DNA of 64,000 nt, taken from contig JARBJD010000155.1 in the NCBI GenBank assembly GCA_033064195.1, positions 1 to 64,000 of the forward strand, written 5' to 3'. A model generated the notes under the pieces. It saw only the letters and a list, made by a program, of their open reading frames with translations. It ran no database searches and was not told the origin of the DNA. The stretch comes from Blattamonas nauphoetae (taxonomy: Eukaryota > Preaxostyla > Oxymonadida). A program made the translations under genes and the position numbers. Shown piece after piece: positions 31,953-42,885 of this stretch (the first letter of the stretch is position 1; each line of letters begins with the position of its first letter).

Positions 31953-34791
31953 ATGGACATAGCCGTATTCACTTCATCTCCTCCCCACACTCCACCTCAC
32001 ACAGATACACCGCTTAAATCACTCTATTCTGACTTAAACCGTTACAAACGGGAGTCATTCGATCTTCATCTTCAAATGCGAAATCAAAGAGACCAGAGTG
32101 ATTACAGCGAAACAGACGAAGCTCCTCCATCTTTCGACGATCAGATGGATTTAGAATCCCGTCTTCATTCGTCTGAAACTCATAATAAGGCAGTTGAATC
32201 ACAGAATCATCAGTTGCAGATGGAAATAGCTGCGTTGCGTGAGCAGCTCCAAGTTATGAGTGATACACAGTTGTCTGATCGAGACACAGCCCTTTTGCAA
32301 GAAACAATCAATCAGTTGGAAAAGATGATACAGGATGGCCAGAGGAATGAAACGAGTTTAAGAAATGAACTGGCTTCGCTGGAGAACAAACACGAAGATC
32401 TTCTCCAACGTTATTCAACACTGAAATATGATGTTGAACAGCTCAAAACTTCTATCGATACACAAGGTCTCTCTCTCTCAAGGGATAAGCCGCAAGTTAT
32501 CGAATTATCGCGTGATGAAAACGATCACGTACATCGTGAATCTCCAGATTGTCTGATTTTGTTGTTTCATTTTATTTTTGACAGCTCAACAGATCGATTC
32601 AAAACGAGACACTTCTTCGCAAGCAGATCCCTCTCTTCAGAGAGGAGAGCTTGATTCGAACAACAGTATTGATGAACGGCACACATCTTTAGCAACTGAG
32701 CCATTGGAAAGTCATGTGAGCTCCAAGGACAACGAGAAACTCTTCCATCTCACATCGACTTTTGACAGTGATGATAACTCACGACTGACGCCTCCACCCG
32801 TGTCTGAACCGCAAATATCACCCATCATTCCACCTTCCTCACCTTCACCTGAACACAGAGAGATCCTGGTTGACAAGGCCACTTCGCCGAGATCACAGTC
32901 AGACTCCGACGACTCATCGTCTTCATCAGACGATCTGTCCGATCGCAACTCTCACCTTTCAATGGAAATTGCGGACAAACCGAAGAGCAAACACACAAAA
33001 GAGATGCTGGAAAGACTCGACGCAAAATATGTGGAGTTGAAGAACAGAGATTATCGTCCGCTTCAATCATCTCCTCTCTCCATCTCCTCTTTTTACACTT
33101 CCACAATTGTTACACCAAAGCACCCATCATCACCACCATCCATCCAGAAATCAGACACAAAACTCTCATCTGATACTCCATCACATTCTCAATCTCCAGA
33201 AAAAATCAGACCAATACAAACACCAAAATCAGCATTTCCATGGAAGAAGTCCACTCCTCCCCAAGCAAGTGCGTCTGTGCGGCCTGTCACAGCGCAACCA
33301 TCAACTAAAACTCGTCAAGCGCGAAAACCGATGTGGGGAACGAAAAGTGCGTCACAGGCAGATTCTCCAATTGGGACTCCAAACAAATCTCAACAGAGTC
33401 CGGCGAGACGAGCAGTTGGACTCCAACGTGGACAAAGCGCGAACTCATCTTCATCAAACCATTCTCCAGCAGAATATCAACAAACTTCAATCCAAAATAC
33501 TTCGTCCCCATCACAAACCACACGTCAAGTTGGATTGATCCGTGGGAGAGGTACAATAGCACCAGAGCCAAGCCAGACAGAAGTTGACGTCTCACCACAA
33601 CAGACCATCGGAAGGACGAGAGGTTTGGTCTCATCTCAGCCAAAAACACTCTCACAATCATCACCTTCGCCCTCACGTCGTTCTCAACCGCTTGCAACTC
33701 CAAAGCAGGCCCAACAGACAGGACTCAGAAAAAATGCCTCGCCAACACGCTCATTCTCACCTCGACGATCAACCCAATCCCGTTCATCATCCAGTCCGAA
33801 CAGATCACTTCCAAAATTCCCATCACGTCCTTCCCAATCCCCCCTTCGCTTCTCCAAAAATTCACAACAATCACCAACAAAATCGTCCCCAACTCGCACT
33901 TCATTTCTCACACAGACCGCCAGAACCTCCGCCAAATCACCTCAGCGTTCAAATAAAGTAACACCAGAACCCCCAGAAATGCGCAAATTGAAAGAACGTC
34001 TCTTGGAAATTGCATTGATCCAGGAAAACGCTGTGATTGTGGAAGAACTCCGCCGAATGGAACAAGAACTCCGAATAGAGTATCAAAATAAGGTCTCCAG
34101 AATGAAGGAAGAAAAAGCAAAAATGAAGGAAACCCAGCGGAAGCTTCGAAATGAACTGAAATCCAAAGACGAAGAGCTCTCCTTGCTTAACACGACCATA
34201 GATTCTCTTAAAACAGAAAATTCAGCCCAGAAACGAAAAATCCTTCGTTTATCCAATTTTGAAAACGCGATGGCAGAACTCGAGCTTCTTCGCAAGATCA
34301 ACGGCGAACTAACAAAAGAAGTCGACGAGATGCGCCGAGAGAAGGAAAAACACGAAGAGGAACAAAGAAAACGTGAAAAGGAGGAGAGGAAACGGGCATT
34401 GCTTGAAGAGGAGCTGAAAGAACAGGAACGATTAAGACTTGAGATCCAAAACCGATCCCATATCAGCGAAAGTCTGTCAGAATCTCAAAAAAAGATAGAA
34501 ACAACAATGCAGACCCTCCTCGAGCAAGAATCTCTCGAAAGATCGGAAAGAAAGGCGAGAGAGGAGGAGCGACAGCGAAATCTTCAACTGTCCTACACTT
34601 CTGTTGATTGGAACGAAAGCGAGTCACCGGATGCTCTTCGCAATACGAGAGTGAGCACAGCGTCGCGAACGATGAGGAAGTTGAAGAGGATGGAGACTGA
34701 TGAGGAGAGCGACTCGTTTGATGACACTTATTTTGATCCAAAACGGGTTGGAGGGACTTTGTTCAGAAAACAAGTGTATCCGTACGATTGA
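31953..34791 (+). CDS. coiled-coil protein with basic Ser/Pro-rich middle
   Basis: Exons 31953-32550 and 32585-34791 (intron 34 nt, GTCTGA...GACAG), 934 residues. The start is the ATG at 31953, as the frame upstream has no ATG. A coiled coil spans about 60-190; a Ser/Asp-rich part follows; residues about 340-680 are basic, rich in Ser, Pro, Gln and Arg, and contain a loosely repeated G-L-x-R-G-type element (AVGLQRGQ, VGLIRGRG, RTRGLVSS, TGLRKNAS); a second long coiled coil covers about 680-880 (EERKRALLEEELKEQERLR). A basic disordered stretch between coiled coils is common in microtubule- or cytoskeleton-associated proteins. No named family recognised. Confidence 0.7.
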
Positions 34792-34923
34792 ACATTGTTT
34801 ATCGATGTATTATTATGTGTTTCGAAGCATTTAAGCTGGTTTGATCTATGTTTATTTCACTTTCTCATTTCCTCTCGTTCTTCATTTTGATCTACCCTTT
34901 TCGTTTGGAGAAAGTTAGACAAA

Positions 34924-35743
34924 ATGACCTCAGCTGGACCGAAGCTTCGTGCTCAGTTCGACTTCATGGCACGTGTGCCTAATGAGCTTACTTTCAAAGA
35001 GGGAGACATTCTCATTCTCATTGAGAAACACGAGAGTGGAATGTGGAAAGGAGAACTCGATGGCAAAATCGGCCTATTCCCGTACAACTTCGTTGCTGAA
35101 ATCACCGATGAAGATGGAGGTGGAGAAGTCTGATTTTCTTTCTTGTTATTATCATTCATTTCTTCATTCTTGACTCATCACTTTCACATTCTCATTCGAA
35201 ACCGCACAAATACGATAGGGAGGAGGACAGATCGAGCAACAACAGATCCTTACGGAAGGATGGTTGACCAAACAAGGTTTTCATCATATTTATTTTACTC
35301 ACTTTCACCTTCACCCCCCTCTCTTCGATGTCGCAATTCCATTTTCTAATTCTTCCATATAATCAACAGGCCATGTCCGAAAGAACTGGAAGAGAAGATA
35401 TTTCAAGATCCAAGGAAATACCATCTATTACTATCCCAAACAAGTGTGTCATACTCACATTTTCCATCAATCAACTTTCTATCCACTGATCTCTCTCTCT
35501 TGAACATCAGGATGCCACAAAAGAAGCCGGAACCATCCCCCTTTCTGGTTGCAGTGTTACTACAGCCGACACAGAGACTGGAAAGCCTTTCTCATTCCAC
35601 ATCTTCTACCCTGGAAATCCTTCAGCAAAGGAATTCTATATCTGTGCTGACAATGCACTTGATATGACAGGTTGGATTAACGGTATTGAGGTCTGAATTT
35701 GTACTTCTTATCCATCTTCGTGTCACAGAAATCAGCCAAGTAG
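34924..35743 (+). CDS. small SH3-PH adaptor protein
   Basis: Five exons: 34924-35127, 35219-35276, 35370-35443, 35511-35690, 35729-35743 (introns 91, 93, 67 and 38 nt), 176 residues. Residues about 8-60 are an SH3 domain: AQFDFMARVPNELTFKEGD (ALYDY loop), WKGELDGKIGLFPYNFV (core Trp and Pro-Tyr). After a Gly-rich linker, about 76-174 form a PH domain: GWLTKQGGHVRKNWKRRYFKI, then YYYPKQ, and the closing helix MTGWINGIEKSAK, whose last four residues come from a 15-nt exon. The last two introns and the first start GTGTGT or GTCTGA. SH3 binds proline-rich ligands and PH binds phosphoinositides or proteins, so this should link membranes to actin or endocytic partners. Retaining the first intron would yield an SH3-only protein of 69 residues. 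Confidence 0.9.
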
Positions 35744-35948
35744 TTTTCTCACTATGTCGTTCATTTTCATCTCAACTTGTCGCTTATTTCATGTTTCTGC
35801 GATCTTTGGTTCTCCACTTCTTCAATCATTTCTCCTCCTGGATTTCGTTCGCTGACCCATTTTCAGAACTCAAATGCGAAGGTCCAAATGTTCCCGCATC
35901 TTCCATTGCTTTACCATTGTCTTAATAATTTATTAATCTCCAATATCT

Positions 35949-37159
35949 ATGGCAGTTGTGATTTTTGGGAAGCACTTGCTCGGAAGCAACATCGCCTTCA
36001 ATTCGATGCTCATTCTCCTTGTCCACGCTGTTTTGTACACAATTAGCTTCTTCAGACCGATGGATCGTCTAATTGTAGGAATGCCTGCAAGCGTCCTCAT
36101 CTGTACCATCTTCACTGCGATTTTCTCATTCCATTTCCATTTTCGCCAGGTTTCTCATTCATTTTCCAAATTTATTTCACCAGATGGTCATGACTTCTTT
36201 CATGCTCGCCTGGTCTGGCCGCCTCCTTGCCCATATTATCTGGAAAATTCGTATTGAACGCAGAGATGATCGATTCGACAACATTCGCAAAAATTGGATG
36301 AAAAGAGGAGTCTATTTCCTCATCCAGGATGTGATGGCCTTCTCGTACACCATGCTCATCACAATTGTTTTATCTATCCGCCCAGAATTTCAAGCAAACT
36401 GGAATTTCCTAGACATGTGTGGACTCGCTCTGACCATCTTTGGACTAATCACATCGATTGCTGCTGACCACCAACTTCGAACATTCAAACAGACACCTGA
36501 CCTTTCGAATCCTTTCCTCTGCACAGGAGTGTGGAAAATCAGTAGACATCCAAATTATCTGGGCGAGATTATGTTTATCATGGGAATGTTCATGATGAGC
36601 ATGACCACTCTCTCGAAAGGAGAGTGGGTCAATATTCTCGCTCTTTTGTATCTCATCTCCATGATCCTGTTTGTCACAGGAGTTCGTCCGTCTGAACGGT
36701 TTGTTTCTCAGTCTCCTAATTTCATCAAAATCTCACATACTGTCTTTCTATTTCTCTTATTCTTGTACTGCTATCATCTTTAGTTCTGCTAACAATGCCT
36801 ATTGCACGTGCAATGCCTATTTGAACTATCTCGATGTTGTCGGGAAAGTCTTCCCCAAAATTTCATTCCGACGCCGAAGAGTCCTCCAATATTCTCCTCC
36901 AGCCGCCACACAGGAAGAATCCTCGATTCCTGCAGTTCCAGTATCCCCACCAAGAACGGGATCAAGCCGTAACGAAGATGTGATTGTTTCTCCTCTTGCT
37001 CAACCTGGAGCAGAGTCACCAGGGGGAATGACACAATCACAGGCTCTGCACTCTCCGTATACATATTCACCAAGCTCAACTCGCGATGGATACGCCAAAC
37101 TTCCGAATCAAAATGTTGAAGTTGGAACTGAGGCTTCTGGAATCAGTGCTGTCAACTGA
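35949..37159 (+). CDS. DUF1295 / steroid 5-alpha-reductase-like membrane enzyme
   Basis: Exons 35949-36149, 36184-36698 and 36784-37159 (introns 34 and 85 nt), 363 residues. Six or so hydrophobic segments, then the reductase/isoprenylcysteine-methyltransferase-type C-terminal motif: RDDRFDNIRKNW at about 93, ADHQLRTFK at about 175, and WKISRHPNYLGEIMF at about 195, with the RHPNY sequence that binds NAD(P)H or cofactor in this superfamily. The closing R-P-S-E-R-S-A motif is joined across the last intron. DUF1295 proteins are ER or plasma-membrane oxidoreductases of unknown substrate, perhaps lipid. The C-terminal 110 residues are a Ser/Pro-rich tail not typical of the family. Confidence 0.8.
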
Positions 37160-37409
37160 AAAGCTTGTTTTGAGTTATAATGCATTCATTCTCCAGTTTT
37201 TTATATTTAATTCTTCTCAATTTAATCCATGTCGCAAGTTCCGCCTTCTCTTGTTCATATTCTCGTAATGATTCAGAAAAACACTAACCATGATAAGAAA
37301 CTACGACAATGTGATTATGTTAAATGAAGTGAGTGAGCGAGAATTTGGTCGTGAATTAATTGGTCTTGAGAAACCGGTTTTGATGTGAGTGCTGATTGCC
37401 GAGACTCGT

Positions 37410-38405
37410 TTATGGTATCATCTCCTGTACGTGTGTATGTAACCTTGACTTAGGGCGAAATATCATCGGCTCCTTAAACAATGGGTACATTGTCTGAATC
37501 GTTGATGATGCTTCCAACTGTGTCAAATATCGCAGCCCTGCAGATGCACGAATTTGAGCATCAGTTCTGACCAAGTCCTCAGTAAGATTGAGTATGTGCA
37601 CTGAACGTGTTTCCATGGGCACACATACAGGGACAATGCCGAGACAGCAGAGATTGAAATAGACACCATCCGAGCCCAATGTCAGCCGATCTAATGCATC
37701 AATAAGGAGTGAATCATCTTTTAATTCGTGGGAAAAGACATAGTGCTTCTTCCAAGTCTGGACTGCTGGGAAAAGATGAATATACGACTCTTCTGTACCG
37801 GTGTGCCTTCTGAGAGCTCGCTTGAATCTTTCTATGCTTGAGTGACAGGGCCAGACAACTTGACAGGTACAGTTATCATCTGGGATATCTACACGAATGG
37901 TTACATTGACACTGACGTACAAGGTGATGCTGTCCGTGTGGTTGGAATTGATCAATTTTTGGGAGAGATTTGAGATGCACATCTCATTGTCAAGAAGTTT
38001 TGATATATCTATCTTTGTTGCACCGTATTCCGATGCCCAAAAATGTAATGTCACTTGAGTTCGCGGGAAAAATTTGAATTTCAAATCGTCTTCTAATTCT
38101 GATAGGGTACGACTCGTGTCAAATGTGAGGATTTTTGTTTGCTGAATCGGTAAGAATACGCATTTGAGAATACATTCCGTTTGTTGTAACGGAGAGTTTG
38201 CTTTCTGAATTGACATGGTTGATGAGTCCAATTTTCTACAGTTTGGGAGAGGAGTTGGGGAGAAAAGTGGATCTCGAGGAGCTTGTGTCAACGGTGAAGA
38301 CGATTTCATAAATATTGATATTCTTGATGAGATGTATACTGGTGAGGTGAGCGAGTTTGTAAAAAAAAAAACTAAGGGAGACATAATTTTTCGTGGATCC
38401 GTCAT
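37410..38405 (-). CDS. hypothetical protein, possible ubiquitin-like folds
   Basis: 331 residues in one open frame from ATG at 38405. The N-terminal 65 residues are low-complexity and may not be translated; an alternative start is the ATG at about 38216 (MSIQKANSPLQQ). The rest is well structured: two segments look beta-grasp-like (ECILKCVFLPIQQTKILTFD...LSELEDDLKFKF and ITLYVSVNVTIRVDIP...RFKRALRRHTG), each a beta hairpin followed by a helix. Several Cys residues are scattered. No family recognised. It converges with the DUF1295 gene 250 bp away; that gap shows nothing. Confidence 0.6.
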   Translation of the reverse strand: MTDPRKIMSPLVFFFTNSLTSPVYISSRISIFMKSSSPLTQAPRDPLFSPTPLPNCRKLDSSTMSIQKANSPLQQTECILKCVFLPIQQTKILTFDTSRTLSELEDDLKFKFFPRTQVTLHFWASEYGATKIDISKLLDNEMCISNLSQKLINSNHTDSITLYVSVNVTIRVDIPDDNCTCQVVWPCHSSIERFKRALRRHTGTEESYIHLFPAVQTWKKHYVFSHELKDDSLLIDALDRLTLGSDGVYFNLCCLGIVPVCVPMETRSVHILNLTEDLVRTDAQIRASAGLRYLTQLEASSTIQTMYPLFKEPMIFRPKSRLHTHVQEMIP

Positions 38406-38504
38406 AATTACACATAAACTCGTGAAATGAAATGAAGATGATTCGGTTCTCCGAAAATAAAGAAAATTAAGAGAAAATCAAAATTATAGTCCGAGATTCT
38501 GACC

Positions 38505-40625
38505 TTAGACCTCCGTGTTGTCATCCACATCCTCCCATTCTTCGATCACCTCCTTTTTCTGGTCCAACCACGATCCCCACAACTCAATCCACTTCTCACT
38601 GCATTCTGTCAGCTCATAAAGTAGCATTCTTCGCTTCCTTCTTCCTCGTTTGTCGCCCACCTCTGACGGCGACCGATGGTACTCTCGTTTCCCCCCATAT
38701 CCACTTTTTTTCTTTCTTTCCGGACTTCTTTTTGGTGTCTGTTTGCGTGTGTGTCCATACTTCGTGATTTGCCGTGCCTGAGTCGGTGTTGGTTCAAGTG
38801 TGGCATCTGACAGCTGTTCTGATGACGAATCCTCATTTTGGCTTCGATCCCCGCTCTCGTCACTTCTTTTTCTTTCTTCTGCCTCTCTCTCACGTTGTCG
38901 TCTCGCCTCCTCGTTTTCCATCTCTCGCTGGAGACGTTCTTTCTCTTCGTTGAGTCTTTTCCTCTTTTCTTTCTCTTCTGCAATCTTTCTCTCTCGGTCC
39001 TTCATCTTCTGGTCGTGTCGTTCCTGTTCAGCAGCGATCCTGTCTCGTTCTTCCTCCTCCATTCTTTCTCTCTCTTCTTCCTTTCTTCGCTTTTCTTCAT
39101 TCTTTCGCTCTTCCTCCTTTTGCTTCTCTTCCCTTTCTTTCTCCAATCTCTTCTGTTCTTTTTCCATCTCCTTTCTTCTCATCTCTCTCTTCCTCTCTTT
39201 TTCAGCTTCTTTCTCTTTCTGTTTTCTTCGTTCTTCTTCCTCCCGCCTTTTCTCATCTTTCGCCATGTCCCATGAACTGCTTTCAGACTCTTCAGCCTGT
39301 TCGTCTTCAGTGAAGTCCACAACATTCCTCTTTTCCTCTTCTTGCTCTTCCTCAGCGTCAGCAACATCACCATCATTCTCACTTTTCTCCTCTTGGCCAC
39401 CATCTTGTTCCTCCTTCCTTTCATCATCAGATAGTGACTTCTTTTCAGTGTGATTTTCCTCATCGATGTCAGAATTCTCGTCGAAGTCATCCGAGTATTG
39501 GGTAGGCTTGACATTCTCATCCACAATCTTCTCTTTTGCTTCAATTGTCCCCTGCTCTTCTGTATCGGCTATCTCCTTCATTTTTCGAAGAGTGAGTGGA
39601 TGTTCCTTGTTTATTTCTGCCTCTGGATTGGATAATTCGTTCGACTCCTTCTTGGCGTTCTGTCCTTTTCTCTGCAGAGTAGGAATTCGAGAATTTGTCG
39701 GGGCAGTCAAAACTCGAGGTTGTTGTGAGGTCGAATTGGTCTGAAGTGGCGATTTATTTTCAGTAGTTTCTGATTGATGTTGATGTGAGTTTGGTGAGGT
39801 GGTGGCATCACTATGACTTGGACTGGAGCTTTGTGCCTTTGGCTTAACTTTTGCAAGCATATCTTTAATCTTCTGATCACGTTTCTTCTTTTCTTCAAGT
39901 TTTTGTTTTACCATTTTTTGTCGTTCTTCTCGATCTTCCTTTAGGAGTTCATGAGCTGAGATATTGGGGTCAAATAGTCCCCCTCGAGGTCCATCCTTCT
40001 CCTTTTCTATTTTGGTTCGTTTGTTTGCACCAGAGTTACCAGAGGAAGGCCTGAAATGAGAGAATTGGGGAGTGATGGGAAGAATCTTGATGAAAAAAAA
40101 TATTAGAGCCAAAATACTCAAGAAAATCGATCCAAAGGAGTCATTGATAGTTACTGAAAATGGGACAGACCGCGTAAGAGCTGGCCTCAGACCATGAGTT
40201 CCAGCTGAATGCAACGACCCTTTCGTCGGTGAATTTTGCTCCAATTGCCAAGGTTGAGCACGAGACCGCGCTTTAGACTTTGCACTCTTCACATTTCTTT
40301 TCGGAATGGACCTCCCATCGTGTTTCTCCTCATGAAGATTGAGTCTTTCTTGTGAGTCGAGGTACGCATGACTTTTAAACGGGCGAGCAGGATTAAAACC
40401 CAATGGATAAATAACACGATCGTGCATGTTTATAGGCTTTTTATTCACGTGATCAACAGTCATATTGGAACTAGGACGTGATTTTCTGTTGGCTGATGAT
40501 GAACGTGATCTTGATCGACTTTGACGATTTTGTTGATCTGATGGAGATTCCTTAGACGGTGGTGTAAGCTTTTCAGGTGGAGATGGAGTGTCAAGTGAAG
40601 ATCTCGTTTCGCTAGCTTTTGACAT
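38505..40625 (-). CDS. acidic/charged coiled-coil protein
   Basis: Exons 40625-40171 and 40050-38505, 666 residues. The intron (40051-40170, 120 nt) is a multiple of three without a stop; it is inferred because it encodes an out-of-place hydrophobic FLSILALIFFFIKILPI run and has a GTCTGT donor and TTTCAG acceptor. The start is the ATG at 40625 (MSKASETRSS). N-terminal 150 residues are basic and Ser/Arg/Pro-rich; from about 220 to 290 a Lys-rich helix; then an acidic stretch; from about 420 to 560 an uninterrupted Glu/Arg/Lys helix (EEERRKQKEKEAEKERKRE) likely to be a single alpha-helix or coiled coil; the C-terminus is Ser/Lys-rich then acidic. Function unknown; the antisense strand has long open frames that are only its shadow. 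Confidence 0.65.
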   Translation of the reverse strand: MSKASETRSSLDTPSPPEKLTPPSKESPSDQQNRQSRSRSRSSSANRKSRPSSNMTVDHVNKKPINMHDRVIYPLGFNPARPFKSHAYLDSQERLNLHEEKHDGRSIPKRNVKSAKSKARSRAQPWQLEQNSPTKGSLHSAGTHGLRPALTRSVPFSVTINDSFGSIFLSILALIFFFIKILPITPQFSHFRPSSGNSGANKRTKIEKEKDGPRGGLFDPNISAHELLKEDREERQKMVKQKLEEKKKRDQKIKDMLAKVKPKAQSSSPSHSDATTSPNSHQHQSETTENKSPLQTNSTSQQPRVLTAPTNSRIPTLQRKGQNAKKESNELSNPEAEINKEHPLTLRKMKEIADTEEQGTIEAKEKIVDENVKPTQYSDDFDENSDIDEENHTEKKSLSDDERKEEQDGGQEEKSENDGDVADAEEEQEEEKRNVVDFTEDEQAEESESSSWDMAKDEKRREEEERRKQKEKEAEKERKREMRRKEMEKEQKRLEKEREEKQKEEERKNEEKRRKEEERERMEEEERDRIAAEQERHDQKMKDRERKIAEEKEKRKRLNEEKERLQREMENEEARRQREREAEERKRSDESGDRSQNEDSSSEQLSDATLEPTPTQARQITKYGHTRKQTPKRSPERKKKSGYGGKREYHRSPSEVGDKRGRRKRRMLLYELTECSEKWIELWGSWLDQKKEVIEEWEDVDDNTEV

Positions 40626-40995
40626 TGTTCGACCTCGATTTTCTCTGATGGAAGGTCGAAAAAGGGGCTGTGGTGGCCTAATAGTGGAAAGAAGATGCGA
40701 AGAAATGAGGAGAGTACATCTATTGCACAAATGAATGCCTGTTTCTCGTGGTTGACTTTTGAAAAAAACTTGTCTTATGGTTCATTAAGGATGTCGATTG
40801 AATTGAGCAATGAATCTCGATCAGAGACTTCAGGAGAACTCAAAAATGCGGAAAAATGTGATTGATATTTTTGTTTGAGGGTCATAAATACACGAAGTCG
40901 AGGTGATCGTGTTTCTCCAGTTTCGGAACGATGAGTTGACCAAGAATGAACGAATGTATGAGAGAGATATGTTCACAAGAATGTGAGGAATCTCT
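40626..40995. other. intergenic region, nothing recognised
   Basis: 370 bp between the coiled-coil gene's start and the end of ELOC, both on the minus strand. It may hold the coiled-coil gene's 5' leader, including a possible leader intron ending at about 40680. No repeat or RNA gene seen. Confidence 0.4.
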
Positions 40996-41632
40996 TCAGC
41001 ACATCAAATAGTCAGCAGCCTAAAAAATTAATCTCAGAGACGGTTTCAACAAACCATCATAACTTTCAATGCAAGTTCCGGCGGAAACTGGATGATAATA
41101 AACAATAAAAATAGAAGACAGAGAATGGTTGAGCGGACGGAGAATCTCTAACAAGGAATTTGTGGTAAAAGAAGCGGATCACTTGTTCGAGTGTCTCGTC
41201 ATCGATACCAACAAATCGAATTGTTCCTTTAGACTCCTTAAAAGTTGTATTCTGATAATAATGGGTGAAAAAATGATCGAATGTAGAGCAAACCGAGATC
41301 ATTGTCTGAATAACTGGCGATTCCAGACAGACAATCTAGAAGCATGTGGATGAGGAAGAAAAGAACCGTATCCACAGAAAACTTGACGCAATTCTTTGAG
41401 ATGATGATAACGCGTTTTGGAAGTCCCTCAAGTTCTGAGTAGGATACAAGAAGAGGATCATTTGAATGAAGTGAAGACCTCGGATTTGATTTGGTGTCAG
41501 ATCAAAGGGAAGACTGAACATTTTTGGTGGATTTTGTGTTGGGCGACGAGGTTGAGAGGTTGATATAATCTGTGTGGGAGGCTTGGTGTTCGATTGTTGA
41601 TGATTTAACCTTGGCGTGGGAAGTATCGTCAT
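40996..41632 (-). CDS. ELOC: Elongin C homologue
   Basis: Six exons: 41632-41479, 41434-41367, 41335-41294, 41251-41120, 41087-41055, 41019-40996; introns 44, 31, 42, 32 and 35 nt; 150 residues. The spliced protein follows Elongin C throughout: RVIIISKNCVKFSVDT for the first hairpin, LESPVIQTMIS for the helix that in Elongin C reads LTSGTIKAML, KGTIRFVGIDDETLEQVIRF for the second beta strand and helix, FYHKFL for the Y-x-x-K/R-Y segment, and FPPELALKVMMAADYLMC for the end, ending in Cys-stop as in animals. Elongin C is the Skp1-like BTB-fold adaptor joining BC-box proteins to Cullin-2/5 ubiquitin ligases and, with Elongins A and B, stimulates transcription elongation. A ~38-residue Pro/Thr/Gln-rich N-terminal extension is unusual. 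Five introns in 450 coding bases is remarkable. Confidence 0.85.
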
Positions 41633-41740
41633 CTAGACATCTTGAAGGACATTATTCCAAATATGAGACAAAGGTCATAATAATACAAAGACTTGGATAA
41701 GATATTCCAGAAAATGGAAATGAGAGGTGCGTGTAAACTA

Positions 41741-42095
41741 CAGGGTGGCCCAGAAGTAGTCTAACCGTATGGGTCGATCACTTTTCTTCGATCTTGCGCA
41801 ATTGACCCCAATCGTCTTTCTCTTCTTTCCTATGCTTCAAAATTTCCCTTCTTTTCATTTCACAAGTGCTTCCTCGACTGTAGTCTCGATGGATCTCATG
41901 AAACGGGACTGACTCCGTTTTTTGAACACTCCTTTCTTGAGCGGACAAGGATTGTTGATCAACGAAACAGTGGTGAAAAGAAAAGAAGTGAAATTAAGAA
42001 GCATTGTAGTGAGGAGAAAGACGATTGGTGTCAACGGAATTTGTTCGACGAGAAGTGATCGACCCATAGGGTTAGACTACTTCTGGGCCACCCTG
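41741..42095. mobile_element. non-autonomous mariner-type foldback element (MITE)
   Basis: 355 bp bounded by inverted ends CAGGGTGGCCCAGAAGTAG... and flanked on both sides by TA (41739-41740 and 42096-42097), the target duplication of Tc1/mariner elements. The outer ~45 bp of the two ends match with one mismatch; inside, the arms stay recognisably complementary but diverged for a further ~100 bp, so almost the whole element is an imperfect palindrome. The antisense frames inside the two arms resemble each other simply because of this. No transposase gene. Confidence 0.85.
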
Positions 42096-42097
42096 TA

Positions 42098-42436
42098 CAG
42101 TCCTTTCCAAAAAGTTGATCAGGTGTTTCAAAAAGATGGTTGATCGAGTTGATACCCTCGCCCACAATACTGATTTTCCTCTCCTGACCACTTTCCACCC
42201 CTGACTCATCTCTCGTTTTAGAATACCTAGATGGACAGATAGTGACAAAAAAGATGGTCTGTCTTATTTTTCGCAAAACATGTGCACATTTTGTGGAGAT
42301 TTTCTGACCACTTTTTTCATTCCAGATTTTGCTCTCATTATTCATCTTTCTCTCCAGCAGAACAAAATTCTTAATTAACACACAATATTATTCGGTGCCC
42401 CGCATTTTCCCCACTGCCACAGTTGTATTCTCTGAC
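42098..42436 (+). repeat. left 339-bp terminal inverted repeat
   Basis: Runs from CAGTCCTTTCC to ...GTATTCTCTGAC, after which the two sides stop matching. Its reverse complement is found at 42886-43224. Confidence 0.9.
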
Positions 42437-42885
42437 ATAACATCTGAGATTGACGAAATGGATGTTGTGACATCACTACGGATTGAAACATCGACACAAA
42501 GCGAGATGAGAGAATTCGAGAAGAGGATAAATGCATAGAAGATGTGATCGAGTCTACAGAGAGATATTGGCAGTGTTCTGATGGTGTGAACAGCTCCGAT
42601 CTTGAAGTTGTGAACAACTGATCATTTTGCAGGAACAAGTTGAGATAAATGCCTAATATGATAAGAGTAAGAAAGAACACTCGTGAAAGTCAGATTACTA
42701 TCCAGTGGAGAGAGACAATCAGATCGATGGTTTCGTGATTGATTTTGAGCTGATAGTCCCTTCTACTACCAGATAGTTTTTCGTACCAGGATCTATAGAC
42801 TGAGATTGAGAGTATGAATGACGTGAAAAATCCATAAACTCGCATACACATCAAATTGTCGACGCTGAATGACTGTGATCGACAG

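Noticed and set aside
36699-36783. Reading 36713-36783 as coding (extra hydrophobic segment) in the DUF1295 gene
   Set aside because: It would need an intron of about 13 nt; the 85-nt intron gives the expected R-P-S-E-R-S join.
38800-39453. 217-codon plus-strand Ser/Phe-rich frame
   Set aside because: Mirror of the Glu/Arg coiled-coil gene on the other strand; composition is purely the complement of GAA/GAG/AGA repeats.
41855-42143. Short frames inside the mariner-type element as transposase remains
   Set aside because: The frames in the two arms resemble each other because the arms are inverted copies; no DDE/D motif and too short.
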